DNA of 64,000 bases. It comes from Setaria digitata (Eukaryota; Nematoda; Chromadorea; Rhabditida; Setariidae). The stretch covers positions 98,583 through 162,582 of the forward strand of contig RCAB01000107.1 in assembly GCA_003640385.1 (NCBI GenBank). Direction: 5' to 3'. Position 1 is the first letter of the stretch, and each line of letters begins with the position of its first letter. The position numbers and the translations under genes were made by a program. Below are positions 14,201 through 27,000 of the stretch, in pieces. Under the pieces are notes generated by a model. That model saw nothing but the letters and a program-made list of their open reading frames with translations. It searched no databases and had not been told where the DNA came from.

Positions 14201-15078
14201 ATTTTCCTTTTGAACACCTAAAATTATTCATTTGCATCGTTACCTGACAGGTATGCTTATTATTAAGTTTCACTAATCTATACATATACACTATACATAT
14301 GCATAATAAAAGTTCATTCATTTAATTGCAAAAGTTGCTGAATGGAAAGAGATGGAGACGAATATTGATCGAGAAATAGTGATTATCATCATTATCTTTT
14401 AATTACTTTGTTGTTTGTTTAATATGCTCTAATATTTAATATGAAATTGTAGAATATAAGTGCTTTAGAATGGGTCTGATATTCTCATACATATAATTTC
14501 ATATCGAAAATATATAAAAAAAATATATATATATACCAGAAATTAATAGTAAAAGGGAAAAAATATTTTCTTATCGATAAAAATTTTGTTGTCTGTTGCT
14601 TAAATTTACGTCTAAAGTAAGACCAAAGAAATTAAAATTTTCTATCTTGTTTATCATTATTATCAACTAAAATTTTTAGCATGAAAACATGACAAAAAAA
14701 GAAATTTTTTTTTTTTTTTAACGATATTGATTGTAGGCCAAGCAAAGAGCGCATAACATTAGAAGATTTGAAACGATTTCTCGAAGTTCAAGAACATCTC
14801 ATCAGACAACCCTACGTTCCATATAATGTCCACATTTTCCGGTGGATCGAAGATGCTGTATGTTTTATGCCCTTATTATCATATCACATCTATCTAATTC
14901 TAATGTTTTGTTTTTGAAAGAATAATCGGTAACTGCTGTCTTCCAATGATAACGCTGTTAATAATTTTTATCAGTGAAAAATCCAACTTATCTCTTCCAG
15001 TATGCACAATATTTTGACGAAGGATCACTCAACGAAAAGGAAAAGAACTCGACAGCAGATCCAATACTGTTTTTTTGA
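11230..15078 (+). CDS. Two-pore-domain potassium channel (TWK family)
   Basis: Encodes a K2P (TWK) potassium leak channel of the plasma membrane, which sets resting potential in excitable cells. Exons that splice in frame: 11230-11369, 11511-11618, 11799-11906, 12437-12605, 12703-12934, 13049-13204, 13542-13632, 13996-14192, 14737-14857, 15001-15078 (TGA), about 465 residues. TM1 is in exon 2 (PHVGLIILLLTYIAIGALIF); an extracellular loop carries an N-E-T glycosylation site; P1 is TVITSTGYDHV across the 12605/12703 junction; TM2 is LFTVFFGLVGIPLMF; TM3 is YFGLIIGYCAIGSMLF; P2 is TITTIGLGNIHV; TM4 is VIAYVIIGLAVI; a basic cytoplasmic tail follows. The first exon opens in phase and has no ATG, so the true start lies upstream; ATGGAGACAG at 10620-10629 has a usable donor and the right phase but is only a guess. 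The P1 filter is GYD, not GYG. I cannot assign a specific twk number. Confidence 0.92.
12062..12309. repeat. ~123-bp direct repeat flanking an N (assembly join)
   Basis: The segment beginning TGATAGTATAATCAG and ending in a long T run occurs at 12,062-12,184 and again at 12,186-about 12,309, separated only by the N at 12,185. The copies look identical apart from T-run length. It lies in the channel intron between the exons ending 11,906 and starting 12,437, so the coding sequence is not affected. An unmerged overlap of two contigs is the simplest reading. Confidence 0.9.
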
Positions 15079-16220
15079 TAAAATTTACGTTGGCTACTTG
15101 CTCAACGTTATCGTCTTTCCAAAATCTTTCCATTGTCGTCTTTACCAATACCATCCCTATCATGAATATGTTTATTATCAACGCTGTATTTATCAGGATA
15201 GTTACTATCATCATCATCACCATCAGTATATTCATGTTTTCTCACATAACTACAGCGACATCCCTCCCCATCACTTGCGACATTTTGAGTTCTATTTCAT
15301 TGGAACTAAAACTCAAAATCCGTTATTCTCGTTACTTGTGCGTTTCATTGCAACACCTCATTTTAATCAAAAAAAAAGAAGGAAAAATACCTCAAAAAGC
15401 AAATTTTTGTACATATTTGATGGAGATATAATAACTGTATCAGTAATTTTAGTAATTTACAATTCGCATTATATCAAAAATCTCTTACAAATTTTAAAAC
15501 CCTTAAAACGTGCTGACTTCAAAAACAATGCATCTATTTCATTTATTTGGTAAGATCATCTGCAAAAATTCACCGACCTCATTTCACTGACCAGTGGTCA
15601 AAATTCTGCAAAAATTCCATTTCTCATCACTAATAACCACTAGAAAACCTGTATATGACAAATTCTCCTTCCGAAAAAAAAAAAATCCCTCTTCAAATTT
15701 AGATTTACAGCAGATGTCCACAGATGATCATGCCACAGTCTTGTCCTCAATCTAATGTATTTCGAAGAATAACTTTTGGACGGTACATTTCAAGGGAAGT
15801 TTATAAAATGAGACGCACATGTGTATATAGAGTGATTGACTAATGTTATTTTATGTATTCATGTTTATGGACCATTATTTCATTTCACTGAAATAGAAGC
15901 ATGTTTTGAAACCTAACGAATGTTACGTACAGGATCGACTTACATCAATCACATCATCCCAGAACAACTACTAACATCAAATAAATATAAATTATATTGT
16001 CAGATTCAATTACAAATTATACAGAGCGTAAACATAGAAGCCTTATGGATTATAAAACACATAACAACTAGCATGTAATGAAACCAGGCAACTACCACTA
16101 CCATCTTCATTATTCATCGGCCCAAAACAATAACCATAAGAAAATAACAGTAAATGCTACGTAACTAATATCAAAACGGCCTATATTGTCAGCAAGGTCA
16201 AGTACAGAAAGGAGTAGCGA

Positions 16221-16292
16221 CATCTGATATGATCAATTCCTATACAAAACTATATATATATAGTTTTGTATAGGAATTGATCATATCAGATG
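16221..16292. repeat. 72-bp perfect palindrome
   Basis: CATCTGATATGATCAATTCC begins a 36-bp arm that is followed with no spacer by its exact reverse complement, ending GGAATTGATCATATCAGATG. A TA tract follows directly. Such a fold-back could be a small MITE-like element or a cruciform site, or it could arise by template switching at the TA repeat. No coding capacity. Confidence 0.92.
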
Positions 16293-16293
16293 T

Positions 16294-16348
<55 letters not shown>
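16293..16348. repeat. (TA)n microsatellite
   Basis: About 25 TA units directly abutting the 72-bp palindrome, interrupted only near the start. The pair of features may share an origin. Confidence 0.9.
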
Positions 16349-16349
<1 letters not shown>

Positions 16350-16862
16350 CTTTTTGAAACTAAGAATCCAGTGCAAGATGAAAGCAACTCGAACCATGAG
16401 GGAAAGCTTGAAAACAGATACCCTATAATACTATGTAATAAATCTATATTTCTATATAAATGTTCTTGCATGAATAATTTTTTCCCAGATAAACTGGAAA
16501 TGAAGGAATGGGAATATACTTCTGGTTTATGTCAATGTAATTATTTAAAGACTAGAGTATTTACGACAAAAATATCCCATTTAAAATACATTACAATCAT
16601 GTGCTCTAAAATGAAATATGGGATTCGTTTGCCCATAATCCTAAAAACTTGAAATTACCGTTGCTAAATGACAAGAAAAAAATATCCAGAAAATACTGAT
16701 TTCATTCCAGAGAATTCCAGTAACCAACAAAAATGAAAGTAATATCCAGTTACCATTTTGAAAGACAAAAGTAAAATTAAAGAAGACACGCAACTGAAAA
16801 AGTATACAGGAAGATAAATCAGATAATTTTACTGATTTCAAATGAAGATTGGCAGCGATATG

Positions 16863-19800
16863 CTAAACAAGTTCAAATACATGCGTTGTTCCTTGGCTGT
16901 TTGCAGCTACAACAATATTCGAATTCTGAAACTTTTCTTCGAAAACTATAATTTTATGTATCGAAATTTGAATCCTAACTTAAAACTCAGCTCAAAATGA
17001 GTTCCAATTCGCATGGTTTTTTGCAAATACATACCTTTTTCCAACTAACAGCGGAGACAAAATCGGAAGGAGAATCAGTTGCTAGAAGTGCTGAACGAGT
17101 ATTATCCACGCGACCAAAATCATAGCACATTAATGGGTCGCACAAACCCTTATGATACAAATAGAGGTGATTGTTTTCTGATCCTGTAATAGTTCTTTTC
17201 TTTTATAATTTCAGTAAGGCCAATAGAGTTCACAAGTCATGTAAAATCCCTAATCTCTATTTTGAACTTATTCTAAACATATTTAGCTCAGTGAAAATAA
17301 TGAAATGGTTAAGTTAAAAACAATACTATTCTAAACTAATTTCATATTAAGACAGCTTACCGCATATAATATGATTGCCATCAGTTGCCAAACCCACAAA
17401 ATTTCTTTCGTTTTGATGACCTTTCATTGTACGTATACATTTTCCACTGCTTACATCCCACAGTCGAAGGTTACTATCGGTAGACCTGAATTTTGCTATC
17501 GGCAGATCAAGCATATGAAAACTTGACAATTCATGATTTCCTTCTATGAGTAAATTTATCGATACAATTCCCTCAAATTAAAAAAATCACTTAACCCACT
17601 AAAAATTAAAAACAAAGGTGACAAAAACTAACGCTGAGACCACTTCACTTTCGGTACAATACTTGACATACGAAACCGCTTTCCGATGACCGCGAAATAC
17701 ATTAACTGGTTCCAGTGGTCTTCGAATATCATACAAGTGAATGCAGTGATCTATATGTTCAAATTTTGCATGGCGTTCCAATTTTATTGAATTTCATATC
17801 AAGATAAAAATCTGTGGTATTTGGGATTAAATCTATTACATAGGAGAAAATAATATAAGGTGTGAAAATAATATGAAACCCCTTTTTTCTTTTACAATTC
17901 GTTCATTCAGCTAGCTCCAAAAATTAAATTTACAAATTATTAAAAAGCAGTGATTACCAGCAGAACCAAAAACAAGATAATTTCGCTGCGTTGGACTGAA
18001 ACAAACGCAACATACATTAACTTTAGCATCGATTGTTGCCACTGAACGGTCCACTCCGATAGACCATAATTTCACCTATTATATACCATTCGTTTCTTTC
18101 TTTTGACAGGAAGGAATTATTACAAGAATTATTATATTATTACAATTATTACAATTCGTTCATTCAGCTAGCTCCAAAAATTAAATTTACAAATTATTAA
18201 AAAGCAGTGATTACCAGCAGAACCAAAAACAAGGACATAAATATAAATTTACTTGCATATAATACAAGTGAAATGAAATATTGAAAAAGCTATTCAAAGC
18301 AGTTAAAAAGATAAAAAAAATAGTTAAAATTACCCTGGCATCATCAGAACCAGATGCCATCAAATGCGGATCAACACTGTTGAATACTACAGTCCAACAT
18401 CGCTTTTCATGTTCATGAAAAGATATGACAAGATAATTTTGAAAGGACCGAGTTAAAAAAGTATTTCTAACAATGAAAAGACAATTACCACATCAAGAAG
18501 ATTTTTAAGGGATAATTCCTTATCATTTTACTTTAGGCTCAATTTCCCCAGCTGAAAATTTGAAAGGCAAACCTGATAACGTCTGATTGATTTTGCAAGT
18601 GAAGTATCCCAAAGCTGGACTGTGCCATCGTAATCACTGCTTGCAAGAGTGCTTTTACAGTATGGATTCCATGACACATTGCTATAAGGAAAATAAAATT
18701 CATCCGATTTCATCAGTTGCATATTTTTTGCAAGAAAAATGATGAAAAGATTGATGATTTAAAAACGCAGAGGAACTAAGAAGAGAAATGATTAGAAAAA
18801 AAGTGCAGAGGAACTAGAAAGGAGAATCTGAAAGGGAATGACCTGATTTTGGATGTACACTGCAGCTGTGTAACAGGATAGTGCAATGCATCCGTATTTT
18901 CGATGACAGATTGGAATTCATACACTTTTATACGTTTAGCGACTCCAGCCAATATAAAGAATTCACCGTCTTTGTCAAACTCAATGCTAAAGAAACTTTC
19001 ATCTAAATTATTCATAACAATCCAACCTGACGAAGTTCTGGGCATACACTTTTACAATAGAATAGATTGTTTCTCATTTATAACAGGCACTACTTCATCA
19101 AAAATTTTGAGCAAGAGAAATATGCTTAATTTTCTGAAGAATACTAATGCATCTCACTTCGCTACATCTTTCAATCTTTTCAGTAAAATCATATTAACCT
19201 CTGAGCAAAAAATTTCTGATTTATGTCAGACTGAAAAAGAGATTTGGGCTCGCTGATAAACTGGTATAAACTGGTAAAATAACATTTTAAAGAAAATTCA
19301 CAAGTAGAAGCTGCATTACCTTGAAACAATTGATAATGCAGCTGTTGCATCTGCTACATTATAATTTAGGGATGCTAGACGTCGGAAACTACCATATTGC
19401 GACATACCATGTAGTACTTGCGAAAAATCATCAAGAGTGTCACAGCAAGATCCCAATGAGTCATCCGTACCACCCTTAGACTCTGAAAAGTTTAGGTATG
19501 AAAAAGTTTATGGTTGTGAGCTAAACAGGATGGAGGACAGTACCGAATCAGAATTAAAACATAACTAAATCCAAGGGTAAAATGAATAAAAAAGCTTAGA
19601 AGTGTGATGCACTAAAATAACTGCCTCTGTTACTTAAGTTGTGGCAGAATTTGTTAGAATATCCTTAGATTAGGATGATCAAGCTGCCTAGATTCCGAAT
19701 AGAAATGCTTTTTTTTTTTTTATCTAAAGTAAAAGCAAATTCATTCCAGTTTTTAATTCCAGATACCAGGAAGCGGACCACTGATTAATAATTAACACGC

Positions 19801-22494
19801 AAATAGTTCGAACTAAGAAGTCAAAACAAAGCCAGGCATTTTAAAACAAATCCTTCAAGAAAATAAAAGTTGTATTGCTTCGGCTATTAGAGATCTCACG
19901 ATCTTGGATTGCAAAAGAGATTTCGATTTTTCAAGCATGTGTGACCTTCACTTTCATTACACTAAAAGTGGTTCTGTATAGTTCCGATCTAATTAAAACA
20001 AATGCTACAATTAATAACTTAATAGTAAAGCAGCTTAAGACTACTGTTTAATGGCAAAATACATATAACAACTGTGTCCAGATATGAATCAGAAATGCAC
20101 ATACATATAGAATATTAACCTGTGTTATTTAAACGTCTATTGAAATAAGCCTGTTCTAAACCGGCCATATGTTGCTGGAGGCGACCACGATATTTCCCCA
20201 TTTCATCACCATCATCATCATCTTCTAATCTCACTTTTTTCAAAGCTGATGCAGATGGCAATACTTGTGAACCACTAGCATCTGGCACCATTCGCTGCGA
20301 ATGTGTACCGGCATTACCACACGCGTCCTCTTTTATTAGCGCCTGAAAGAGATAGTGAATGACGATTAACGATAAGAAAAACAGCAGAATACCGCTCTAT
20401 TTTAACACAGAATGAGTTTTCAAATAGAAAGCTGAAATAACCTAAATTCTAGGTAGAAAACGCAATATAATTGTATTACCTTCTCAACAGCACTTTTCAA
20501 TTTAAGAATAACGAAGCAAAAGCTAGCACTGCAAAAAGAGCAAAGTGATGATAACAGTGTTTAAAAATAAAAAGATTTCTTGTTAAAATGACTGCCAAAA
20601 CAAGTTGGAAGGTTATTAATATATGTTTATGGAACCTTTAGCTTGAAACCATATAGCAATAACTGAGACAATCACACTCTAAATATTGGAAATTTTTTTT
20701 CCTTAAGATGAAGTCCAGAGACGACAAATTGTCAATCAAAGTTTAGATTGCTAGTGTTCCAAGCTTTTTCCTACGAGTAGTACAAGCAGTGACTTGTAGA
20801 AAACAGTAAAATATGAATGAATAGTTAGCTTTGAATCATAAAAATGATGTTGTCGGTATAAGTTTCACCCAAAAAAAAAAAATGTAAAAAAGAGAGCTTG
20901 AAAAGTTATCGAAAGTGTTATCGCAAAGATAAGCGAATGAAACTTTTGGCTCGATTAAAAAGTACCACCTGAATAGAAGCCTTATCGCTCCGTAAAACGG
21001 ATAGTTCACTCTGAAGCTGCTTGAGTTTTTCTTCTCGCTGCGCAATCATCTCATCGATAAACTCATTCAATAGCATGTTTTTTCTCCGAGTCACATTACT
21101 GCTGATCTGTTCACGTCGTTTTTTGAGAAGTTCCATGAAATGATCTAGGAAATGAGCATCTGCATTCAACGCTAAATCAATCAGTTTCGCGCTAGTTAAC
21201 TCTAATCCATCATTTCTTCCCTGCAAAGCGCAGAAAACTGAAGCATAATGAAATTAAAATATTAAAAGAACTTAAATTTTAAACAGTTATATGAACAGAA
21301 CTAATGAACCAAACATTAAGATATATTCTTTCTGAAAGACAAAAAAGTAATATATATGGAAAAATCACACTAACAGATGCAAGACTTCGTGCCGTTCTTG
21401 TGTTACGTCGTATTGCATCCACAATGCTAGCGGCCGTAAAATTGGGAAAGACGATAGGACCCGATTTCGGATCCAAACTTCGATTACATACTGGGCATCG
21501 CAGGCAACGTTCCAGATGCGCGCTAATGCATTCACGGCTATAAAAATGGAATATAAGTTCATTTCAAAAAATATTCACTGAGATGAATATTATTTGAAGA
21601 AACAGTTGAACTAAAGCTTCATTTATTTGTAGAAAAGTGAGAAATCAGTGAATGCATCACGTTTCTTAAGAATGAAGCGACCGCTATGGAAAATGGAACC
21701 AACGCAGAAATTAGAGTATCTCATGCGAAAGTTTTGCGCTTCTTGTATTTCAATGATCAGTTGGAAATCCATTGCTGAATCTCACAAATACTTTTGTAGG
21801 AAAATCAATGGAATGTACCAGAATGAATGACCACATAATGTTGAATATGGCTCGCGGAAAAGTTGGAAGCAAATAGGACTGAAATAAATTCCTAAAATAC
21901 ATAACTGCTCGAATACTTATTACCTAAAACACAAAAGAATCATTTCAAAGTGCTGCAGACTAACTTCAGCTTGTGAAAAGACAATGCAGCGTTTGTCGAA
22001 TAGACCTAGTACTAACTGAGAGTGATCTGAAAGGTGTGTTAATTTACGAGCCATTTTTTTTTCCGGCTGATGAAATGCTGCTTGTCAAAAGAATCAAATT
22101 TTTAACCTTCCAATCAGACTTTCAAAATTAACATAGGTGTATATATTTTTATCAGATTCTTTAAGAGTCGGACGTTCCGCAATGTGAAATAGTTCCATGT
22201 TTTTTTTTTTTTTTTATAGCAAAAAATAAGCTTGTTTTCCAATTAAAACAAAGAAAAAAAAAAGAGATGGAAGATGAAGAGCAATAAGAAAGCACAGGAA
22301 ACGCACCAATCATAGAGACTTTTTAAAGAGACAGAGGATAAGTGATCATAGTGAGGCGTAGGAAGCGCAGAAGATGAACTACAGTGCTCCAGAGGATCAC
22401 TTGTACTGATACTGCCATGCGACTCCTCCGTTGCTTCATCCTCCGAAATCGACTGAGCTACCGGACGTTTGCGGATGTACCGACTGGTTGACAT
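16863..22494 (-). CDS. COP1: COP1 (RFWD2) type WD40 ubiquitin-ligase subunit
   Basis: COP1 is the substrate receptor and RING E3 of a CRL4-linked ubiquitin ligase. Minus-strand exons: 22494-about 22307, 22026-21924, 21537-21375, 21220-20969, 20342-20122, 19482-19320, 18986-18843, 18681-18573, 18414 (or 18402)-18334, 18075-17958, 17750-17633, 17485-17361, 17183-17035, 16925-16863. Order: Ser-rich N-terminus ([14 protein letters not shown]), RING-like segment ending RCPVCNRS then [14 protein letters not shown], a coiled coil with KKRREQI and [14 protein letters not shown], a linker with [10 protein letters not shown], then seven WD40 blades with COP1 hallmarks ([68 protein letters not shown]) and the C-terminus [14 protein letters not shown]. 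Most junctions match the human protein residue by residue. The exon 1-2 junction is unresolved in phase, the first half of the RING lacks recognisable ligands, and one acceptor reads AT. Whether it still has RING E3 activity is open. Confidence 0.9.
17892..17976. repeat. 85-bp direct repeat, copy A (exon-intron junction of COP1)
   Basis: Identical over 85 bp to 18,149-18,233. Copy A covers the last 19 coding bases of the COP1 exon 18075-17958, its GT donor and the first bases of the next intron. Confidence 0.93.
18149..18233. repeat. 85-bp direct repeat, copy B (decoy exon end in an intron)
   Basis: The second copy lies in the upstream COP1 intron (between exons 18414-18334 and 18075-17958). 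It carries the duplicated exon tail and a duplicate GT donor but no matching acceptor nearby, so it should be a non-used pseudo-exon fragment. Both copies are identical, implying a recent duplication or an assembly slip. Confidence 0.93.
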
Positions 22495-24035
22495 CACCGA
22501 ATTAGTCCACCTCAATAAATGCACTAAAAGATGCACCACACCTGATCGCTCTAACACTAAAATTTTAAAACACGAAACAACACACCGTAGCGTAGAGACA
22601 CAGCAAACCGTTACTGAACCATAGGTTTGAGAATACTTTGCTATAATTCATATAACTCGTTGTGCAACAAAGCTTGAGTAGTCTTAGTGAAATAATACGG
22701 ATCACAACTGCTGTAACCCTTCTAGCATTGAAAATGTACCGAATAAATCAATGAAGTACATTACATTCGCTGAAGTTTCTTTCCATTCAAAATGCAAATA
22801 AACAGTATTGTATGCCTACGGAGAAAAGTCCCTCACGTTCCTGTCGTAGTTCGTCTTCGTTCCGACTCTGCAGATCACACGATTATCTTTTTAGTATTAA
22901 GTAACAAATTTCCAGATTATATCTTTTTTTATTTCAATGAAAAGCTATAAAGGATCTTGATTTTATTTTAAAAATACTACAATCATCAATATTACAGGGT
23001 CCAAATAACACAATAAATATAACTGTCCAGGAAACATATTGCAAACTTTTTAATGTACTTGTAACTTTTTAAAATGAGGAAATCTAAACAAACTACAAAA
23101 ATAGATGAATAAGTAGAAGTTAAAAATTAAAATTGGAGACGAAATTAGGAATTGAATAATCGATTTACAAGTCAAATTACCATTAAAATGTTAACAGTGT
23201 ATCACAGAAGACTACAGTAGACACCTCACCAATAACTTTTGTAACGAGAACTTCTAATAAATTTTAATTCGTATACTCCATAATTGTCCACTAATTTATA
23301 TATATTTTATAGTGCAAATGTCAGTAAATGAGCTTTGCTGGACAACTGCAATTATTAATGTGCTATGTTGTATAGTTACAAGAATTCTGCATATTATTTA
23401 TAGTTATGAAAATGACTATCAGTTAATCATGACTGCCGAAACATGTTTCCACTTAACACTGGGACTAGAAACCAATAAGAATTCTTGAATGACCAGGTAT
23501 TTTTTTTTTTTGATTTTACAAAAAATGAAAGACGAAAGCTCAGAGAACACAAAGACTAATCATAACATATATGTATAACAGTGATGATACTAAAAGTATT
23601 ATAAAGAGCGCTATAAAAAATTACAGATTAGTCATACTTGGGCAAATGTTCAAACTCTTTTGACCTGAACATCTCTTTAGAGGTATCCAAGCACAGAAGA
23701 TAGTTTTCAGGAAATTCTTAGAAAGCGACATGCAACACCATCAACGCTGAATTTGGCATACTATAGCACTGGTAACAGAAGTAAATCTACCCGAACATAA
23801 AGGAGTTCACACAAACTCATCCTGATAACATCTGGGTGAGTCATGCTAAGAACATTCGTAAAGGACAGTTTTTAGATATTAGAAGGTGAAGCAAATATTT
23901 TCGAAGAAACCTTACAAGAAATAAATTTTCGCTCAAATTTTAAAGTTTGATCACAATATAGGCCAGAAGCAAGAGCTGAGAACAAATATAGAAGTGGAAA
24001 TATTAAGACTGTCAAGATGACACTTCACGACAATA
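22495..24035. other. Intergenic between GAK 3' end and COP1 5' end
   Basis: Both flanking genes are on the minus strand, so this 1.5 kb should hold the GAK 3' UTR and the COP1 promoter. An open frame continues upstream of the chosen COP1 start to an ATG at 22,557, so an N-terminus 21 residues longer is possible. I see no other exon. Confidence 0.6.
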
Positions 24036-27000
24036 TTAAATGGATGGCAAACCAGCGTTCTCATAAGCTGTCCATGCATCATTCAATTCAGTAAATATAG
24101 CGCGGGCTAATGTTTCGTTTTCAGTCCCAATCTGTTTATCGGGATGTATCACCAAGCATGCTCTATGGTAATATTTCTTGACCTGCAATTGAAAATGAAA
24201 ACATCGGAAAAATTTAAGATGAAATTGAAAAGCTTTTTACACCAACTTTAATCAATCAACTCTTCTAATCTGTATCCATAACTTGTTCAAGGTAAACAAA
24301 AGTGAACGATTAAACACTAAGAACTAATCCACATAACCAAATAGCTATAAGATGCAATGATCCATGCTTTGGTCAAATTCAACCAGGAGGTAGAAGCAGA
24401 TTGATTCAAAAATACTTCATCGAATGTTTAACCCTATATGACAAATTTTATCCATCAAGCCCTTTTTTTTTTATTTTTCATACAAATCTATTCTCCATCC
24501 TTTTCTTAAATCAATATTTACCTGCTGTGGGGTCAACAAATCCCCAAGACTTGGCTGAACCCATTTTTCCGCATTTGGCCACAATATATTATTCATTGAT
24601 CCTAGCAAGGCTCTGATATTCCTTTCTTTTCCGTCTGTCCACTCTTTCACCTTAAGAAGGGAAAAAATCATGCACAGTATGGAAATATCCAATTCTTAGA
24701 AATTATCCATTCTCTGCTAACTAGAAGCCTACCTTAATCTTAACAGGATCCAGCTCCTTAATTTCTTCTTGTCGCTTCATTTCACCTAAAGACCTCATAG
24801 CTTTTACTGATGTTTGAAAACCTTGAGAAGTGAGAAGATCATCAAAAGCATTTTCGAGATTCTTTGGTTTGCAACCTGAAAGTATCACCACCGAGTATTG
24901 AATTGACTGGTGCACTTCTTTAATTTTTTGTATTTTGTTTCTTTTTAATGGATGAATTTAAAAACTTTTCTGACATTGTTGCCTTTAATATAAGTATATA
25001 GATAATATGCAGGAATATGATATACTAAAAAAATAGTTGAATAAAAAATCCGTAAGAAAGATAATCTCCGGATATTACCGCCAATCGAACTGAAGGCATC
25101 AAAACGAGCCCCACTGCTAACGGATTGCTGCTGATAATTTGAAGTAACTCTATTTTTTGTCACTGAGCCACCTAAAAGGAATTGAAATTTCCGAAAAAAA
25201 GAAGCTCCAGTAAATGATTGGACGGAACAATAAGACTCTTAAACACTTCAATTTGTACAAACCTATTTGGAAACTATTAACTTCTCACCGAAACTTTAAA
25301 ATCTAATTAAAAAGGCAAGATCTACAACGGACAAAAAAATAACCTTTTGCAGGAGGAACTGTGTTATCCTTCGCAGATGCTAAAAATTCAGCAAATGGAT
25401 CATTTTTTATTTCTGATGTCGAAGCCATAACATCTGAACCGGAGAAAACTGGCGCACAGATATTACGCTGCATTCTACCACCATCTAAAATCGTTTTTTT
25501 TCTGCTGTTAAAACTTTTTCAAGAACAAAATATGTGAAAATTTGAGCAAATACCTGCTCTTTGAACACAAGAAGAATAAATGAAAATGGAAAAATAACGT
25601 CAAAATAAAGAAATTGAAAAAAAAGACCTTGAAAATGAATTTCAAGATTGGACGAAGCATTATCCGGTGTATATGAAGATATATCATGGAAATTGTGGGC
25701 AGATACATGTGTTAATGATAAAGTATCATCGGTGCTTACATCAATCACCGATTGCGTACTAGATGAACAAGGGACAATATCAACGTCTAGAAAAAAAACA
25801 GTAATTAACAGGGAACTAGGAAACAAACACTTAATAAGAAAGCCAGTAGGAAAAAAGTTTCAGTGGCTCTTCTTACAATAATTCCTACACAACCTAACAT
25901 ATAAAAAGTCCACTAATATACAAAGAAATGACTTGTAAATGGAGGTACCTAATCCAAGCAAATCCGCATCATTTTTAACAGAGACTATGGGTTCAGGTCG
26001 TTCTTCATTACCAAGTTTACAGTGGCCATCATTAGTATCGTAGAAATCCGTAGCAGGACAACCATTTCTGTCACCGTACGGCATTCGCTCTAATAACTGA
26101 AATAAAAAAATACCTGTCTCAATAAAAATTAAGCAACAAAATGGAAAAGTCTGCTGTTCCCAAATTTCAACAGACATAAAAGTAGAAGACAGCAGAAATG
26201 AATTCAAAATCCAACTTCTGATGGTAAGGAAAACATTAAGAATTAAAAGACTTGCTTGGTATATAAACATTCAAGACTTCTTGTAAGAAGTTGGGAATTC
26301 GAAATCTGTTACAAAGGTATATGCATTTTCTAAATATTTAAAATTAAATTCCTGAGTTTCTGATCGTACTTTTCAGAAAGATTGAAGGGAACATTCCCCA
26401 TTTTTTAGCTTCCTTTATCATAAACTAATAGCCAAAAATTTCTTTCATCTATGACCTTGAATTTTAACGTTTACAATTAACATCGATATTTCGGCTGAAA
26501 TGATGTGACTTCGAAAACGTTACTGGAAGACTCAGGAACTTTTTTCATTTTTGTTCTCCCAATTTTTCTCTATGGATTTTCCCTCTCAAAAACTTTCAAA
26601 TTCATAAATGACAGATTAAAAAATATAGCAATCATACTAATTCAGGTATTTTATAGTTGATTTTAAGCAATTATAAAATGTAGAAATTTTCTTTTATGAA
26701 TATCTAACACTATTCGACAAATCGCAGATTCGTATGTTTGCTATTTCTATTAGTTTGGTTATCAACAATATTAAAATCTATAAACTTTATCAAAACGAAA
26801 ATACTTTTGAATTTTTCTGTCCCTCACACAATATTAGCTGTGATTTTTTTCGAGAAAAACTAAAAAAGCAGGAAAGCATAAATTATACAGACAACATTCG
26901 ATAATAATAATACAATGTTTTTTTGGAAAGCTCGAATGGTGATCTATCTTTTCCACCTACTCCCACTGTCATGGTAATAGGCCAAGAATCTTTATCATAC

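Larger units (their letters stand above)
15079..16862. other. Intergenic: convergent 3' ends of the K2P and COP1 genes
   Basis: No supportable exons. The channel gene ends at 15,078 on plus and the COP1-type gene ends at 16,863 on minus, so this is a tail-to-tail spacer. The open frames at 15,002-15,553 and 16,371-16,652 are AT-rich and show no family resemblance; I treat them as chance or 3' UTR. The spacer contains the 72-bp palindrome and TA tract listed separately. Confidence 0.6.

Noticed and set aside
15002..15553. 183-codon plus-strand frame after the channel gene
   Set aside because: It overlaps the last channel exon in another frame; the remaining sequence is AT-rich and resembles no family.
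18903..19256. 117-codon plus-strand frame
   Set aside because: Antisense shadow of COP1 exons, whose minus-strand reading matches human COP1.
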